From NCBI GenBank assembly GCA_004362315.1, contig SNWL01000006.1, positions 434,001 through 498,000 on the forward strand: DNA of 64,000 nucleotides, read 5' to 3'. The notes under the pieces were generated by a model. The model saw only the letters and a program-made list of their open reading frames with translations, was not told where the DNA came from and ran no database searches. The translations under genes were made by a program, and so were the position numbers. Shown here one piece after another: positions 8,745 to 18,198 of the stretch. The first letter of the stretch is position 1, and each line of letters opens with the position of its first letter. Source of the stretch: Mycobacterium sp. BK086 (lineage in GTDB: Bacteria; Actinomycetota; Actinomycetes; Mycobacteriales; Mycobacteriaceae).

Positions 8745-9420
8745 TCGGCGCGATGTCGAGGACGACCCACCGATCGTCCTGCTTGGCCAGCCCCACCCGC
8801 AGCGCCAGCACGGCGGTGCTCGGCTGCTGACCGGGCTGGCTCTGGGTTCCTCGCATCACCACGGCCACACTGGCCGCTGAGGGGCCGAGCGCCTCCAGGC
8901 CCGCGGAGATGGTCTGGGCCGAGGCGGAGATGTTCTTCTTCGCCAAATCCGAAGTGGCCTTGCCGAACTCACCCTTGAACGCGTCTGCCCGCTCGGGCGC
9001 CATGAACGATGCGGCCCGGTCGATCGACGACAGCGGGTCGGCGGGGCTGAAGGTGGCGGTGGCCTCGGAGACAGCGGTGGCGATGCGCACCACGTCCGCG
9101 GAGTCGCGGGTGAAGTCCTCGTCGGGCTGCGTCCACTGCAGATAGCCGACGACGACCGCGGCCACCACTGCCACGCTGGCCAGCCCGACAACCGCGAGGC
9201 GCAGCCCGGGGCCGTCGTCGTCGGTGCCGACGGTCACCGAATCACGGCGGTACAGAACGAAATTGACGACGATGCCCTGGACGATGAGCAGGCATAGCAC
9301 CGAACACAACGACACCCACCACAACGGCCACTCGAGGACGACGCCGATCGCCAGCAGTGCGGCGATCGCCGCGAGCGGCGCGGCGACGTCGAAGGCCAGC
9401 ACCCGGGCCAGATTCCTCAT
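8731..9420 (-). CDS. omamB: Orphaned Mce-associated membrane protein OmamB (Rv0200-like)
   Basis: A 229-residue protein. Two N-terminal TM helices (about 12-30 and 34-53) are followed by a third (about 77-95) and a ~130-residue extracytoplasmic NTF2-like domain of the Mce-associated type. It lies directly downstream of omamA with a 4-nt overlap and in the Rv0199-Rv0200 arrangement. Orphaned Mce-associated membrane proteins support Mce transporters although encoded outside mce operons; the mce1 operon is itself at 41-54 kb in this window. Identity rests on synteny and the architecture. Confidence 0.8.
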   Translation of the reverse strand: MRNLARVLAFDVAAPLAAIAALLAIGVVLEWPLWWVSLCSVLCLLIVQGIVVNFVLYRRDSVTVGTDDDGPGLRLAVVGLASVAVVAAVVVGYLQWTQPDEDFTRDSADVVRIATAVSEATATFSPADPLSSIDRAASFMAPERADAFKGEFGKATSDLAKKNISASAQTISAGLEALGPSAASVAVVMRGTQSQPGQQPSTAVLALRVGLAKQDDRWVVLDIAPINAR

Positions 9421-10019
9421 CGCAGCGACTCCAGCCGCGAGATCATCAGCTTGCCGTTCACCTCGGAGACGCCAAGGCGCAGATTCCAGCGCACGGTGGC
9501 CGGCTTGTCGCCGGCGTTCTCGCTGACCGACGTTGCGACGACCAGGACGTTGTCGGTGCGCTGGGCCAGTTCCGGCGGCAACGCGGCTGCCGGTTGCGGA
9601 CGCTGCCCCGGCTGCACGTCGAGGTCGTGGTGGACCAATTCGAAGGACACCGAGTCGATCTGTCCGGTGGTGCGGGCCTTCAACGTCCGGACGACCTCGC
9701 GGTAGGGCGTGATCGCGGCTTCGAAATCAGAGTTGAGCTGCCCGACGGTGCCGTCGTGCAGCTTCTGCAGGCTGGCGTCGACGTTGTCGACGTTCATGTT
9801 GATCAGCACACCGGTCCAGTCCGCGGCCGCGGCCATCACCCGGGTCTGGTAGGCGCGCTCATCGGTGGCGTCGCGGTGTCCCGTCCAGATCAACGTGCCC
9901 AGCACGATCGCGGCCACCGACACCAGCCCGAGCACCGCCGAGGCGACGCCGTACGCGGAGAACACCCGCTTGGGCGCCTCGTCCGCGTCAGACTGCACCG
10001 TCTTTTCGGGCTCAGGCAT
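9417..10019 (-). CDS. omamA: Orphaned Mce-associated membrane protein OmamA (Rv0199-like)
   Basis: A 200-residue protein with a short charged cytoplasmic N-terminus, one TM helix (about 25-47) and an extracytoplasmic Mam-type domain containing ADWTGVLINMNVDNVD and the terminal GVSEVNGKLMISRLESLR. It is homologous in shape to the mam1 proteins at 41-44 kb. OmamA (Rv0199/MSMEG_0235) is known to be needed for stability and function of Mce1 and Mce4. It is first in an operon with omamB, and its start lies 66 bp from the divergent zmp1 start, so the two promoters share a short control region. Confidence 0.85.
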   Translation of the reverse strand: MPEPEKTVQSDADEAPKRVFSAYGVASAVLGLVSVAAIVLGTLIWTGHRDATDERAYQTRVMAAAADWTGVLINMNVDNVDASLQKLHDGTVGQLNSDFEAAITPYREVVRTLKARTTGQIDSVSFELVHHDLDVQPGQRPQPAAALPPELAQRTDNVLVVATSVSENAGDKPATVRWNLRLGVSEVNGKLMISRLESLR

Positions 10020-10085
10020 GAAGCGAGGCTACCGGGCCGCTCACGGGCCAGACGCCGCGGTCTGACCTCTGGTAAGGATGGTTGG

Positions 10086-12062
10086 GTGACGGTAGAAGCA
10101 CTGCGCTCGGGTATCGACCTCTCCCACGTCGAGGCCGAGGTTCGCCCGCAAGATGACCTGTTCGGCCACGTCAACGGACGTTGGCTGACCGAATACACCA
10201 TCCCCGGGGACCGGGCCACCGACGGCGCGTTTCGCACGCTGTACGACCGGGCCGAAGAGCAGGTTCGGGAGCTGATCACCCAGGCCAGCGGTGCGCCGGG
10301 AACCGACGAGCAGCGCATCGGCGACCTGTACGCCAGCTTCCTGGCCGAGGACGTCGTCGAGCGCCGCGGCGTGCAACCCCTGCTCGACGAGCTGGCGACC
10401 ATCGATGCCGCGGCCGACCCGGTCGCGCTGGCGGCGGTGATCGGGGCCCTGCAACGCACCGGCGTGGGCGGCGGTGTCGGGCTCTATATCGACACCGACT
10501 CGAAGAACTCCTCGCGCTATCTGCTGCATGCGTCACAGTCGGGGCTGGGCCTGCCCGACGAGTCGTACTACCGAGACGAGCAGCACGCCGCGATCCTGGG
10601 CGCCTACCCCGCGCACATTGCCGCGATGTTCGCCCTGGTGCTGGGCGGCACGGCCGACGACCACGCCGATCGGGCAGCCCGGATCGTGGCTCTGGAGGCC
10701 AAATTGGCTGCCGCGCACTGGGATGTCGTCAAGCGCCGCGATGCCGACCTGACCTACAACCTGCGCGCGTTCGCCGATCTCACGGACGAGGCGCCCGGCT
10801 TCGACTGGGCGGGCTGGATCGCCGCACAGGGCACGACACCGGAGGTTGTCGCGGAACTGGTTGTGCGCCAGCCCGATTACCTGACGGCGTTCGCCGAGCT
10901 GTGGTCGAGCCACGACTTCGCCGACTGGCAGGATTGGGCACGCTGGCGGCTGATCCACGGCCGCGCCGCCGTGTTGACCGACGCCCTGGTGGCCGAGGAC
11001 TTCGCCTTCTACGGCCGCACCTTGTCGGGCACCGAGCAAATCCGCGACCGCTGGAAGCGGGCGGTGTCACTGGTGGAAAGCCTGATGGGCGACGCGGTCG
11101 GCCGGATGTATGTCGAACAACACTTCCCGCCGGATGCCAAGGCCCGCATGGACGTTCTCGTCGACAACCTGCGCGAGGCCTACCGGGTCAGCATCAACGA
11201 CCTGGAGTGGATGACGCCGGCCACTCGCCAACGCGCGCTGGCCAAGCTGGACAAGTTCACCGCCAAGATCGGCTATCCCGCCAAGTGGCGCGACTACTCG
11301 ACGCTGGTGATCGATCGAGACGATCTGTACGGCAATGTTATTCGCGGTAACGAGGTCGCACATGACCGCGAGCTGGCCAAGCTGGGCGGGCCGGTCGACC
11401 GCGACGAGTGGTTCATGACGCCGCAGACGGTCAACGCCTATTACAACCCCGGCATGAACGAGATCGTCTTCCCCGCCGCGATCCTACAACCGCCGTTCTT
11501 CGACGCCGAGGCCGACGACGCGGCCAATTACGGCGGTATCGGCGCAGTGATCGGTCACGAGATCGGTCACGGATTCGACGACCAGGGCGCCAAATACGAC
11601 GGTGACGGCAACCTGGTCGACTGGTGGACCGACGAGGATCGCGCCGAGTTCGGGGTACGCACCAAGGCGCTCATCGAGCAGTACGAGACGTTCGTTCCGC
11701 GCGGGCTCGAGTCGTCCCACCACGTCAACGGAGCCTTCACGGTCGGCGAGAACATCGGCGACCTTGGCGGGCTGTCCATCGCGCTGCTCGCTTATGAGCT
11801 GTCATTGGACGGCAAGGAGGCCCCGGTGATCGACGGACTGACCGGTCAGCAGCGCGTGTTCTTCGGCTGGGCTCAGGTGTGGCGCACGAAATCGCGTGAG
11901 GCCGAGGCCATTCGACGTTTGGCCACCGATCCGCACTCGCCGCCGGAGTTCCGCTGCAACGGCGTGATCCGCAACATGGACGCGTTCTACGACGCGTTCG
12001 AGGTCAGCACCGATGACGAGCTGTACCTGGAACCCGAACATCGCGTGCGGATCTGGAGCTGA
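10086..12062 (+). CDS. zmp1: Zinc metalloprotease Zmp1 (M13 neprilysin family)
   Basis: A 658-residue protein, close to the 663 of M. tuberculosis Zmp1. It has the M13 zinc motif HEIGH (H491, E492, H495), the downstream Glu in GENIGDLGG (near 555) and the substrate-binding block NAYYNP. The open frame extends far upstream, but that extension is antisense to omamA. The GTG at 10086 gives the family N-terminus (LRSGIDLSHVEAEVRPQDDLFGHVNG). No signal peptide is visible, as in Rv0198c. Zmp1 is linked to host inflammasome interference in pathogens, but is also conserved in environmental species. The next gene overlaps its stop (TGATG). Confidence 0.95.
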   Translation: MTVEALRSGIDLSHVEAEVRPQDDLFGHVNGRWLTEYTIPGDRATDGAFRTLYDRAEEQVRELITQASGAPGTDEQRIGDLYASFLAEDVVERRGVQPLLDELATIDAAADPVALAAVIGALQRTGVGGGVGLYIDTDSKNSSRYLLHASQSGLGLPDESYYRDEQHAAILGAYPAHIAAMFALVLGGTADDHADRAARIVALEAKLAAAHWDVVKRRDADLTYNLRAFADLTDEAPGFDWAGWIAAQGTTPEVVAELVVRQPDYLTAFAELWSSHDFADWQDWARWRLIHGRAAVLTDALVAEDFAFYGRTLSGTEQIRDRWKRAVSLVESLMGDAVGRMYVEQHFPPDAKARMDVLVDNLREAYRVSINDLEWMTPATRQRALAKLDKFTAKIGYPAKWRDYSTLVIDRDDLYGNVIRGNEVAHDRELAKLGGPVDRDEWFMTPQTVNAYYNPGMNEIVFPAAILQPPFFDAEADDAANYGGIGAVIGHEIGHGFDDQGAKYDGDGNLVDWWTDEDRAEFGVRTKALIEQYETFVPRGLESSHHVNGAFTVGENIGDLGGLSIALLAYELSLDGKEAPVIDGLTGQQRVFFGWAQVWRTKSREAEAIRRLATDPHSPPEFRCNGVIRNMDAFYDAFEVSTDDELYLEPEHRVRIWS

Positions 12063-12577
12063 TGGACGCCTGGGACGCCATCCGGGCGCGGCGCAACGTT
12101 CGCAGCTACACGGCGACGTCGATCCCCGAGGCTGACATCGACCAGATCCTCGAGGCCGGCTGGCGGGCCCCGTCGGCGCGCAACAACCAGCACTGGGACT
12201 TCGTGATCGTCACCGATCACGCTCAGCTGCAAGAGCTTTCGACTGTGTGGGTGGGCGCAGGGCATATCGCTGGGGCACAGGCCGCGATCGCCCTGGTGAT
12301 TCCCGAGCCGCCCGACGAGCGTACGAAGCTCCTCGACCAGTACGACCTGGGCCAGGCCACCATGGCGATGGCGATCGCGGCCACCGACCTGGGTGTGGGC
12401 ACCGGCCACTCGGCAATCGGCGACCAGGACAAGGCTCGCGCGATTCTCGGCGTCCCCGACGGCTATCTCGTCGCGTATCTGCTGGGCCTCGGCTACCCAG
12501 CAGACCGTCCGCTCGCTCCGATTCACAAGCCGAGTCGGCGCCCCTTCACCGAGGTGGTGCACCGCGGAAGCTGGTAG
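12062..12577 (+). CDS. Nitroreductase-family flavoprotein
   Basis: A 171-residue protein of the nitroreductase-like fold. The N-terminal FMN phosphate-binding block is RRNVRSY, then WRAPSARNNQHWDFVIVTD, and the C-terminal GLGYPAD-PL motif is present. It is somewhat shorter than typical NfsA/NfsB proteins. The ATG overlaps the zmp1 stop by one base, so it is translationally coupled to the protease. Members reduce nitroaromatics, quinones or enones with NAD(P)H; the natural substrate cannot be inferred. Convergent with the ArsR gene, 1 nt apart. Confidence 0.82.
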   Translation: MDAWDAIRARRNVRSYTATSIPEADIDQILEAGWRAPSARNNQHWDFVIVTDHAQLQELSTVWVGAGHIAGAQAAIALVIPEPPDERTKLLDQYDLGQATMAMAIAATDLGVGTGHSAIGDQDKARAILGVPDGYLVAYLLGLGYPADRPLAPIHKPSRRPFTEVVHRGSW

Positions 12578-12578
12578 G

Positions 12579-12920
12579 TCAGCGGGCGGCGGCTTCGCGG
12601 TTGGCGCCGTCGACCACCGATGCCAGTAGCCCCGGCAGCGCCGCGTCGAGCTCGTCGGCGCGCAGCCGCTGATGAGTGAGCCCGCCGAGCACCAACCGCT
12701 CGGTCACCCCGGCCTCGCGCAGAATCTTGAAGTGATGCGTGGCAGTGGATTTGTTGATGCCGTCGTAGAGCGCGCTGCATTGCAGCGGCGCCTGCGCGTT
12801 GCGTAGCCGCCGGACCATTTCCAGGCGCACTGGATCCTGCAGCGCGGCCAGCACCAGGTGCAGGGCCGCGACCGGGTGGGAGGGATAGCTCTCCGGCGGG
12901 AATGGCGCTGGCTCAGCCAT
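12579..12920 (-). CDS. ArsR-family transcriptional regulator
   Basis: A 113-residue winged-helix protein with ALQDPVRLEMVRRL and the recognition helix NKSTATHHFKILREAGV, followed by a wing and a C-terminal dimerisation helix. No cysteine metal-site cluster is seen (a single Cys in QCSALYDG), so it is more likely a small-organic-ligand or redox ArsR than a metal sensor. The ATG at 12920 is chosen because GGAGG lies 8 nt upstream; in-frame starts at 12935 and 12941 are possible. It is divergent from the MFS gene, and two palindromes between them are its likely operators. Confidence 0.85.
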   Translation of the reverse strand: MAEPAPFPPESYPSHPVAALHLVLAALQDPVRLEMVRRLRNAQAPLQCSALYDGINKSTATHHFKILREAGVTERLVLGGLTHQRLRADELDAALPGLLASVVDGANREAAAR

Positions 12921-12948
12921 GGTTGTGTCCTCCATCACCACCTGCGAA

Positions 12949-12966
12949 GTTTGATCGTTATCAAAC
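12949..12966. promoter_or_regulatory. Perfect palindrome, probable ArsR operator 1
   Basis: GTTTGATCGTTATCAAAC is an 18-bp inverted repeat with 7-bp perfect arms and a 4-bp centre, just upstream of the arsR start. A related palindrome lies 37 bp away centre to centre. Confidence 0.7.
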
Positions 12967-12985
12967 CAAGCGTACGCTCAAGCAA

Positions 12986-13003
12986 GTTCGATAGCTGTCA
13001 AAC
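12986..13003. promoter_or_regulatory. Imperfect palindrome, probable ArsR operator 2
   Basis: GTTCGATAGCTGTCAAAC shares the GTTYGAY...RTCRAAC pattern of operator 1 and ends 14 nt before the MFS start codon. Together the two sites would let one regulator control both divergent genes. Confidence 0.65.
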
Positions 13004-13017
13004 ATACGGGAGTCGTC

Positions 13018-14235
13018 ATGGCCTGCGTTGACGAGCCACACGCGAGTCACGTCACCGGTCAGCGCTGGGCGTACCCGCTGCTTCTCGTGCTCAGCGGCGT
13101 CGCGCTAGGGGTCTCGGGCCTGCCCGCGCCGCTCTACGGCATCTACGAGTCGAACTGGCATCTCACCCCGCTGGCCACCACCATCGTTTTCGCGGTGTAC
13201 GCCTTCGCCGCACTGGCGGCGGTCCTGGTGTCCGGCCGGATCTCCGACGTCGTCGGCCGTAAGCCCGTCCTGCTCGGCGCGCTGATCGCCCTGATCGCCG
13301 GCCTCGGCATCTTCCTGATCGCCGACAGCATCGAGATGCTGCTGCTGGCCCGGACCATTCATGGCGCCGCGGTGGGCTCGATCGTGGTGGCCGCCGCGGC
13401 CGCATTGCTGGACCTGCGGCCACACCACGGTGTGCGGTCCGGACAGCTCAGCGGAGTCAGCTTCAACATCGGCATGACCGTCGCGATCGTCGGCTCGTCG
13501 GTGCTGGCCCAATACGTCGCCCACCCGCTGCGCACCCCGTATGCGGTCGTCGCCGTGGTGTGCGCCGTCGTCGGCGTCGGTGTGGTGGCGCTACGAGAGA
13601 CGCATGCCGGGCGTACCGGCGGCCGCATCCGCATCAGTAAGCCGGCTGTGCCGCAACAGATTCGCGACGACTTCTGGTTCGCCGCCCTGGGCGCGATGGC
13701 GTCGTGGTCGGTGCTGGGTGTGCTGTTGTCGCTGTATCCGTCACTGGCCGCCGAGCAGACCCACGTGCACAACCTGGTATTCGGTGGCGGCGTGGTCGGG
13801 GTGACGGCGTTCTCGGCGGCGATGGCCCAACTGGTTGCCACCCGGGTGCCGGCTCGACGCTCCGCGGTGATCGGCGACATCGGGATGGCCGGCGCGCTGC
13901 TGCTGACGATTCCCGTTCTGCACACTCATCACTGGGCGTTGGTGTTCGTCGCGGCCGCCCTGCTGGGCGCGACGTTCGGGCTCGGGTTCGGTGGCTCGCT
14001 ACGCCACCTGTCCGACGTGGTGCCGGCCGACCGGCGCGGCGAGACGATGTCGGCGTTCTATCTGCTGGCCTATACCGCGATGGCGCTGCCCACGATCGCA
14101 GCCGGCTGGGCCGCCACCAAATGGCCACTGGCACAGGTGTTCCCGTGGTTCGCGGCGATCGTCGCGCTGGCCTGCCTTGCCGCGGCAGCGGTGGGTGTCA
14201 GGCGTTCGGCGCCGGGGCCGAACCCGGCGTCTTGA
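13018..14235 (+). CDS. MFS transporter under ArsR control
   Basis: A 405-residue major facilitator with about 12 TM helices. The cytoplasmic loop 2-3 motif is present (SGRISDVVGRKPVLLG), and the second half has LRHLSDVVPADRRGETMSAFYLLAY. The closest general class is drug/metabolite exporters. The ATG at 13018 follows a short leader holding an ArsR-type operator, so expression is probably derepressed by a ligand. The gene's 3' end overlaps the convergent esterase gene by 38 nt. Substrate unknown. Confidence 0.85.
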   Translation: MACVDEPHASHVTGQRWAYPLLLVLSGVALGVSGLPAPLYGIYESNWHLTPLATTIVFAVYAFAALAAVLVSGRISDVVGRKPVLLGALIALIAGLGIFLIADSIEMLLLARTIHGAAVGSIVVAAAAALLDLRPHHGVRSGQLSGVSFNIGMTVAIVGSSVLAQYVAHPLRTPYAVVAVVCAVVGVGVVALRETHAGRTGGRIRISKPAVPQQIRDDFWFAALGAMASWSVLGVLLSLYPSLAAEQTHVHNLVFGGGVVGVTAFSAAMAQLVATRVPARRSAVIGDIGMAGALLLTIPVLHTHHWALVFVAAALLGATFGLGFGGSLRHLSDVVPADRRGETMSAFYLLAYTAMALPTIAAGWAATKWPLAQVFPWFAAIVALACLAAAAVGVRRSAPGPNPAS

Positions 14236-15658
14236 TCTGAGCTGCCAGCCACGGAAGGGCGTCGGAGAACGACCGCTCGGCGAACTGCCAGGTGTGCCCG
14301 CTGATGATCCGGTGCACCGAGCAGCTGATACCCACCTTCTGTGCGGTCGCGCACAGGTCGTCGGCCGCACCGGCCTCGTCGGAGTCGCGGACGTCGTCGT
14401 GGCCGCCGAAGCCCGCGGGCGCGTCGGACGTCGGCCGGTGCCCACCGCCGTAGGGCGATGCGGCGTTGGCGGGTTTGACGGTGTCCTCGAACCAGCCCGC
14501 GACCCCTTGATAGGGACCGTGTTTGAGCATCACGGTCTGCGGGTCGAACTGATCCCATGCCGCCGCGTTCCCGCCGTAGAGGCGGCTGATCGTCTGATCC
14601 TTGGTACCAGCGGTCGGCCCGTGGTCACCGGCGATGTCCTCGAACGTGCTGAACAGTTCCGGATGCATCACGGTCAGGTCGATCGCGCAGGTGCCGCCCA
14701 TCGACCAGCCCACTATCGCCCAGTTGGCGGCCTGGTCGGAAACGCCGAAATGGTCTATGACATAAGGCCGGACGTCTTTGGTCAGATGGTCGGCGGAGTC
14801 GCCGCGCGGCCCGTTGACGCATTCGGTGTCGTTGTTGAAACTCCCGCCGGTGTCGACGAACACGAAGATCGGCGCCTGGCCGCCATGGCTCTGGGCGTAC
14901 CCGTCGATGATGGGCATCGCATTGCCGGTACGCAGCCAGTCAGCGGGCGTGTTGAACTCGCCGGCCACCATCATGATGACGGGCAGCGTCGGCGGGGTGG
15001 GGCCGGCGAACCAGGCCGGCGGCAGGTAGACGTACTCGTTGCGATGGTTGAATCCGCTTGCATCAGAGGGAATGTCGACCTCGACCAGTTTGCCCGTGGT
15101 CTGCACGGTGTTCCGCAGGCCAGGAAGGTCGGCGGCGTCGATCTCATTCGGCAACGGACCGGCGGTCAGCGCTCCCCACGCGGTCTGCACGCTCGGGTAG
15201 TAGCCCACCCATTTGTTCAGTGCGAGCAGCGCCGTCAGCAGCGTCAACGGAATCGCCAGCAGCGCGACACCTCGTCGCCACCAAGGATTTCCGCGCCAGC
15301 CCAGTACCGCCACCGCGATGCCCGCGGCGAAAACCCCGATCCAGATCCACAAGTAGAAGGGCGCCGGATCCGATGCCAAGCCTTCGGAGTTGATGTATTC
15401 GAATGCGGCCAACGCGCCGAGCACACCGACCACGACGCAGATCGGCAACCACACCAGCCACCAGCGCCGGGTCCTGCGCCAGCCGATCGCGACTAGTAGC
15501 GCAACCACCGCGACGATCTCGAGAGTCAACGGCAACCAGCCGCCCAGCAGTGAAACCCCGTGGGCGTACTGGTGCATGTCAGGCGCGGGTAGCTGCGGCA
15601 AGGGTGCCGGCGGCGCGGGCGTCGGTGTCGGCGACGTTGATGGCGGCACGAACCCCAT
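14198..15658 (-). CDS. Membrane-anchored esterase (antigen 85 / esterase D-like alpha/beta hydrolase)
   Basis: A 486-residue protein. After a Pro-rich start there are about four TM helices (about 38-135), followed by a large extracytoplasmic alpha/beta-hydrolase domain. The nucleophile elbow is GWSMGGTCA, with HRNEYVYLPPAW and ending SGHTWQFAERSFSDALPWL, where the His is the likely catalytic base. This resembles the putative esterase family containing the antigen 85 mycolyltransferases, but with an added membrane domain. The ATG at 15658 gives the full frame; an internal ATG at 15577 would remove the Pro-rich leader. It may act on cell-envelope esters (inference). Confidence 0.78.
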   Translation of the reverse strand: MGFVPPSTSPTPTPAPPAPLPQLPAPDMHQYAHGVSLLGGWLPLTLEIVAVVALLVAIGWRRTRRWWLVWLPICVVVGVLGALAAFEYINSEGLASDPAPFYLWIWIGVFAAGIAVAVLGWRGNPWWRRGVALLAIPLTLLTALLALNKWVGYYPSVQTAWGALTAGPLPNEIDAADLPGLRNTVQTTGKLVEVDIPSDASGFNHRNEYVYLPPAWFAGPTPPTLPVIMMVAGEFNTPADWLRTGNAMPIIDGYAQSHGGQAPIFVFVDTGGSFNNDTECVNGPRGDSADHLTKDVRPYVIDHFGVSDQAANWAIVGWSMGGTCAIDLTVMHPELFSTFEDIAGDHGPTAGTKDQTISRLYGGNAAAWDQFDPQTVMLKHGPYQGVAGWFEDTVKPANAASPYGGGHRPTSDAPAGFGGHDDVRDSDEAGAADDLCATAQKVGISCSVHRIISGHTWQFAERSFSDALPWLAAQIKTPGSAPAPNA

Positions 15659-15704
15659 TGTGAGGGGCGTTGCTGTGCCTAAGCTTTGAGCTTGCTAAGC
15701 CCGG

Positions 15705-16775
15705 TTAAGCCAGCTGCCATTGCCAGTCGTCGGCGCCGTCCGGGTTGTTGTAGAGCCCCACCGAGTTCTTGATCACGATCGGGTCGCCGCTGCCGAAGTT
15801 GTCGTAGAACCACTTCGCATTGTCCGGAGACAGGTTGATGCAGCCGTGGCTGACGTTGCGCTTGCCCTGGTCGGCCACCGACCACGGGGCGCTGTGAACG
15901 AAGGCACCGCTGTTGTCGATGCGCACGGCGTATTGGACTTTGAGCTTGTATCCCTCGGGTGAGGTGTTCGGCACGCCGTAGGTGGCCGAGTCCATGATGA
16001 TGTCCGGGAACTTCTCCAGCACGTAGTAGGTGCCGTTCTTGGTCTCGTGCTTGCCGTCGGGCTTGCCCATCGAGACCGGCATGGTCTTCACCACCGCGCC
16101 GTTCTTGGTCACGGTCATCTGATGCGTCTTGTCGTCGACGGTGGCCACCAGGGCGTCACCCACGCGGAAGCTGGACTTCGCGCCACTGGCGTCGATGTTG
16201 ACGACGGTGCCCTGCGGCCAGAAGGCGTAGGGCCGCCAGCGCACCTGGGTGTCGGTGGTCCAGTAGAACGCACCCGGAACCGGGGGCACCGACGAGATGT
16301 GGATCGCCGACTCGGCCATCGGCCGGTTGGCGATCGGACGGGCGAAGTTAATGATGATCGGCTTGGCGACACCGACCATCGCACCGTTGACCGGATTGAA
16401 TGACGGCGGCGCGAACACCGGGTCGCCGGTGTAGGGCAGCGGGTTCTGGCCCTTGACCGAGCCGGCGGGAGGCGCGGTCTGCTGCGCGGCCAGCGGGTCA
16501 GCCGGCGGCGGCGCGAACGGATCAGCCGGCGGAGGCGGCGGGGGTGCGAACGGATCGGGTGCCGGTGCAGGCGGCGGGAACGCGGCCGGGTCGGCGGGCG
16601 GCGGCGCGAACGGATCGGGCGGCGGCACCTGGGCCGGCGGCACGTCCACGATCCCGGGATCGGTGGGCGCTTGGTCGGGATCGGCCAGTGCCGATCCGCT
16701 GCCGAGACTGATTCCGGCGGCCACTCCGACCACGCATAACGTGGCGGCGATCGCCCCCTTCACCCGCAGCGTCAT
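15705..16775 (-). CDS. L,D-transpeptidase (LdtMt4/Rv0192-like)
   Basis: A 356-residue exported enzyme. The signal peptide ends at ALADPD, then comes a ~70-residue Pro-rich linker with repeats of the type PDPFAPPP, an Ig-like Big_5 domain (about 120-205) and a C-terminal YkuD catalytic domain. The catalytic signature is [14 protein letters not shown] with Cys at 312 and His at 310 and 294 (ATG 16775 numbering). L,D-transpeptidases make the 3-3 cross-links of mycobacterial peptidoglycan and are carbapenem targets. The ATG at 16775 has GAGGGAG about 9 nt upstream and is preferred over the TTG at 16781. Location next to the Rv0191-like MFS gene supports Rv0192 orthology. Confidence 0.92.
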   Translation of the reverse strand: MTLRVKGAIAATLCVVGVAAGISLGSGSALADPDQAPTDPGIVDVPPAQVPPPDPFAPPPADPAAFPPPAPAPDPFAPPPPPPADPFAPPPADPLAAQQTAPPAGSVKGQNPLPYTGDPVFAPPSFNPVNGAMVGVAKPIIINFARPIANRPMAESAIHISSVPPVPGAFYWTTDTQVRWRPYAFWPQGTVVNIDASGAKSSFRVGDALVATVDDKTHQMTVTKNGAVVKTMPVSMGKPDGKHETKNGTYYVLEKFPDIIMDSATYGVPNTSPEGYKLKVQYAVRIDNSGAFVHSAPWSVADQGKRNVSHGCINLSPDNAKWFYDNFGSGDPIVIKNSVGLYNNPDGADDWQWQLA

Positions 16776-16919
16776 AACCAAAACTCCCTCGTACCGACGT
16801 TGACCCAGTCTCGCATAACACGCTGGGTGCGCCTGAAGAGTTCATTCGCCAGCGAACCTGGCCTCGAACCCCGTCAACGCTCTGAACTGTGCAGATAGTC
16901 GGGCAGACGGTGACAAGCG

Positions 16920-18149
16920 TTACTTTTCGCTGGTAGCCGGAGCGAGAGCGAACAGCCCTCGGCTGAACATCACGCAGACCAACGCCGCCAGCATCAAGGC
17001 ACCCGACGCGGTGAGCATGGCGGCCACCCCGGCCCGTTGATAGAGCACGCCTCCGGTCAGCGATCCGGCCATGATGCCGACCTGGAACATCGCCACGTAC
17101 AGACCCGAGGCGCCGTCCGGGTCGTCCGGCGAGTGCCGCATGGCGGCCGCTTGCAGCATCGGCGGCATCGCGTTGGCCGTCGACCCCCACAGGATGATCG
17201 CCGCCGCCCCCACCAGGGACGCGGCCAGGACATGCCGGTCGGCGTAGCCCAGCGCCGCCAGCGTCGCGAAGGCCAGCGACGAGCCCGCGAGGCATCCCAC
17301 GACCGCGAGCTTCGGCCGCCGGTCCCCCGGCCGCGCCAACAGCGCCATGCCGGTCAACCCGGCGACGCCGTAGGCGGCAAGCAGCCAGGCCTGATGCGCG
17401 CCGTGCACGCCGACCACATCGCGGATGACCACCACGATGAACGTGTAGGAGATGAAATGGGCGGTGACACCCACCAGGGTCAGCGCGCACAGCATCACCA
17501 GCGGCCGATTGCGGTGGTGGCCGCCCCGCTGCGGGTGGACGCCCTCAGCCGCACCTTCCATCGCCATCGCGGGGAGTGCGATCCGCGCCGCCACCAGCAC
17601 CACCACCGACGCGACCGTGATCGCACCGACCGCCGGCCGCCAGCCCCACAGTTCGCTCATCGCCGCGGTCAGCGGGCTGCCGACGACCAGGGCCAGCCCG
17701 GTGCCGACGTAGACGGCCATGGTGGCGCGACCGGCATGGCTGGGTGGCACCAGGCGCGCGCCGATCGGCGCGATCACCGACCACATCAGTCCGTGGGTCA
17801 GCGCGCACAGCACTCGGCCGACGGCCAGCACCGTGAACGTCGGCGCAAGTGCGGAGATCAACTGCGACACCGACAGGCAGGCCAGCGTCCACATCAGGGT
17901 GCGCCGCCGCGGCCAGGTCGCCGTCCACCGCACGAGCGGCATCGTGGCCACCGCGGCGACCAGGGCATAACTGGCCAGCAGGGTGCCGACCACGGCCTCG
18001 CTGACGTCTAGGTCGCGTGCGATGGCGGGCAGGGCACCGACCGGCATGATCTCGGCGGTGACATAGATGAACGCCGCCGCGGCGAGCACGGCCAACGCCG
18101 CCGTCACCCTCGGTGTCCACGGGCCGGTGCGAATCGGCACTGAGGACAC
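16920..18149 (-). CDS. MFS exporter (Rv0191-like)
   Basis: About 409 residues with 12 TM helices, of the DHA1 arabinose-efflux/chloramphenicol-type family ([41 protein letters not shown]). The long open frame extends over ricR; the GTG at 18149 starts just before the first TM segment and is the best start. It lies immediately downstream of ricR on the same strand (50 nt), so read-through from the copper-responsive promoter is possible. Rv0191 has been discussed as a drug efflux pump; substrate unproven here. Confidence 0.83.
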   Translation of the reverse strand: MSSVPIRTGPWTPRVTAALAVLAAAAFIYVTAEIMPVGALPAIARDLDVSEAVVGTLLASYALVAAVATMPLVRWTATWPRRRTLMWTLACLSVSQLISALAPTFTVLAVGRVLCALTHGLMWSVIAPIGARLVPPSHAGRATMAVYVGTGLALVVGSPLTAAMSELWGWRPAVGAITVASVVVLVAARIALPAMAMEGAAEGVHPQRGGHHRNRPLVMLCALTLVGVTAHFISYTFIVVVIRDVVGVHGAHQAWLLAAYGVAGLTGMALLARPGDRRPKLAVVGCLAGSSLAFATLAALGYADRHVLAASLVGAAAIILWGSTANAMPPMLQAAAMRHSPDDPDGASGLYVAMFQVGIMAGSLTGGVLYQRAGVAAMLTASGALMLAALVCVMFSRGLFALAPATSEK

Positions 18150-18198
18150 CCGGCCACGGTATCGGCTGCCCGTCCGAAACCGGCGGACATTGCCTAGG

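Noticed and set aside
9357-10085. Long in-frame extension of zmp1
   Set aside because: It runs antisense through omamA; residues there are low-complexity and the known M13 N-terminus begins at 10086.
13991-15496. 501-residue plus-strand open frame
   Set aside because: It is antisense to the esterase gene, is Arg/His/Gly-rich without domains, and is the expected shadow of a GC-rich gene. The same applies to the frame at 21263-22903.
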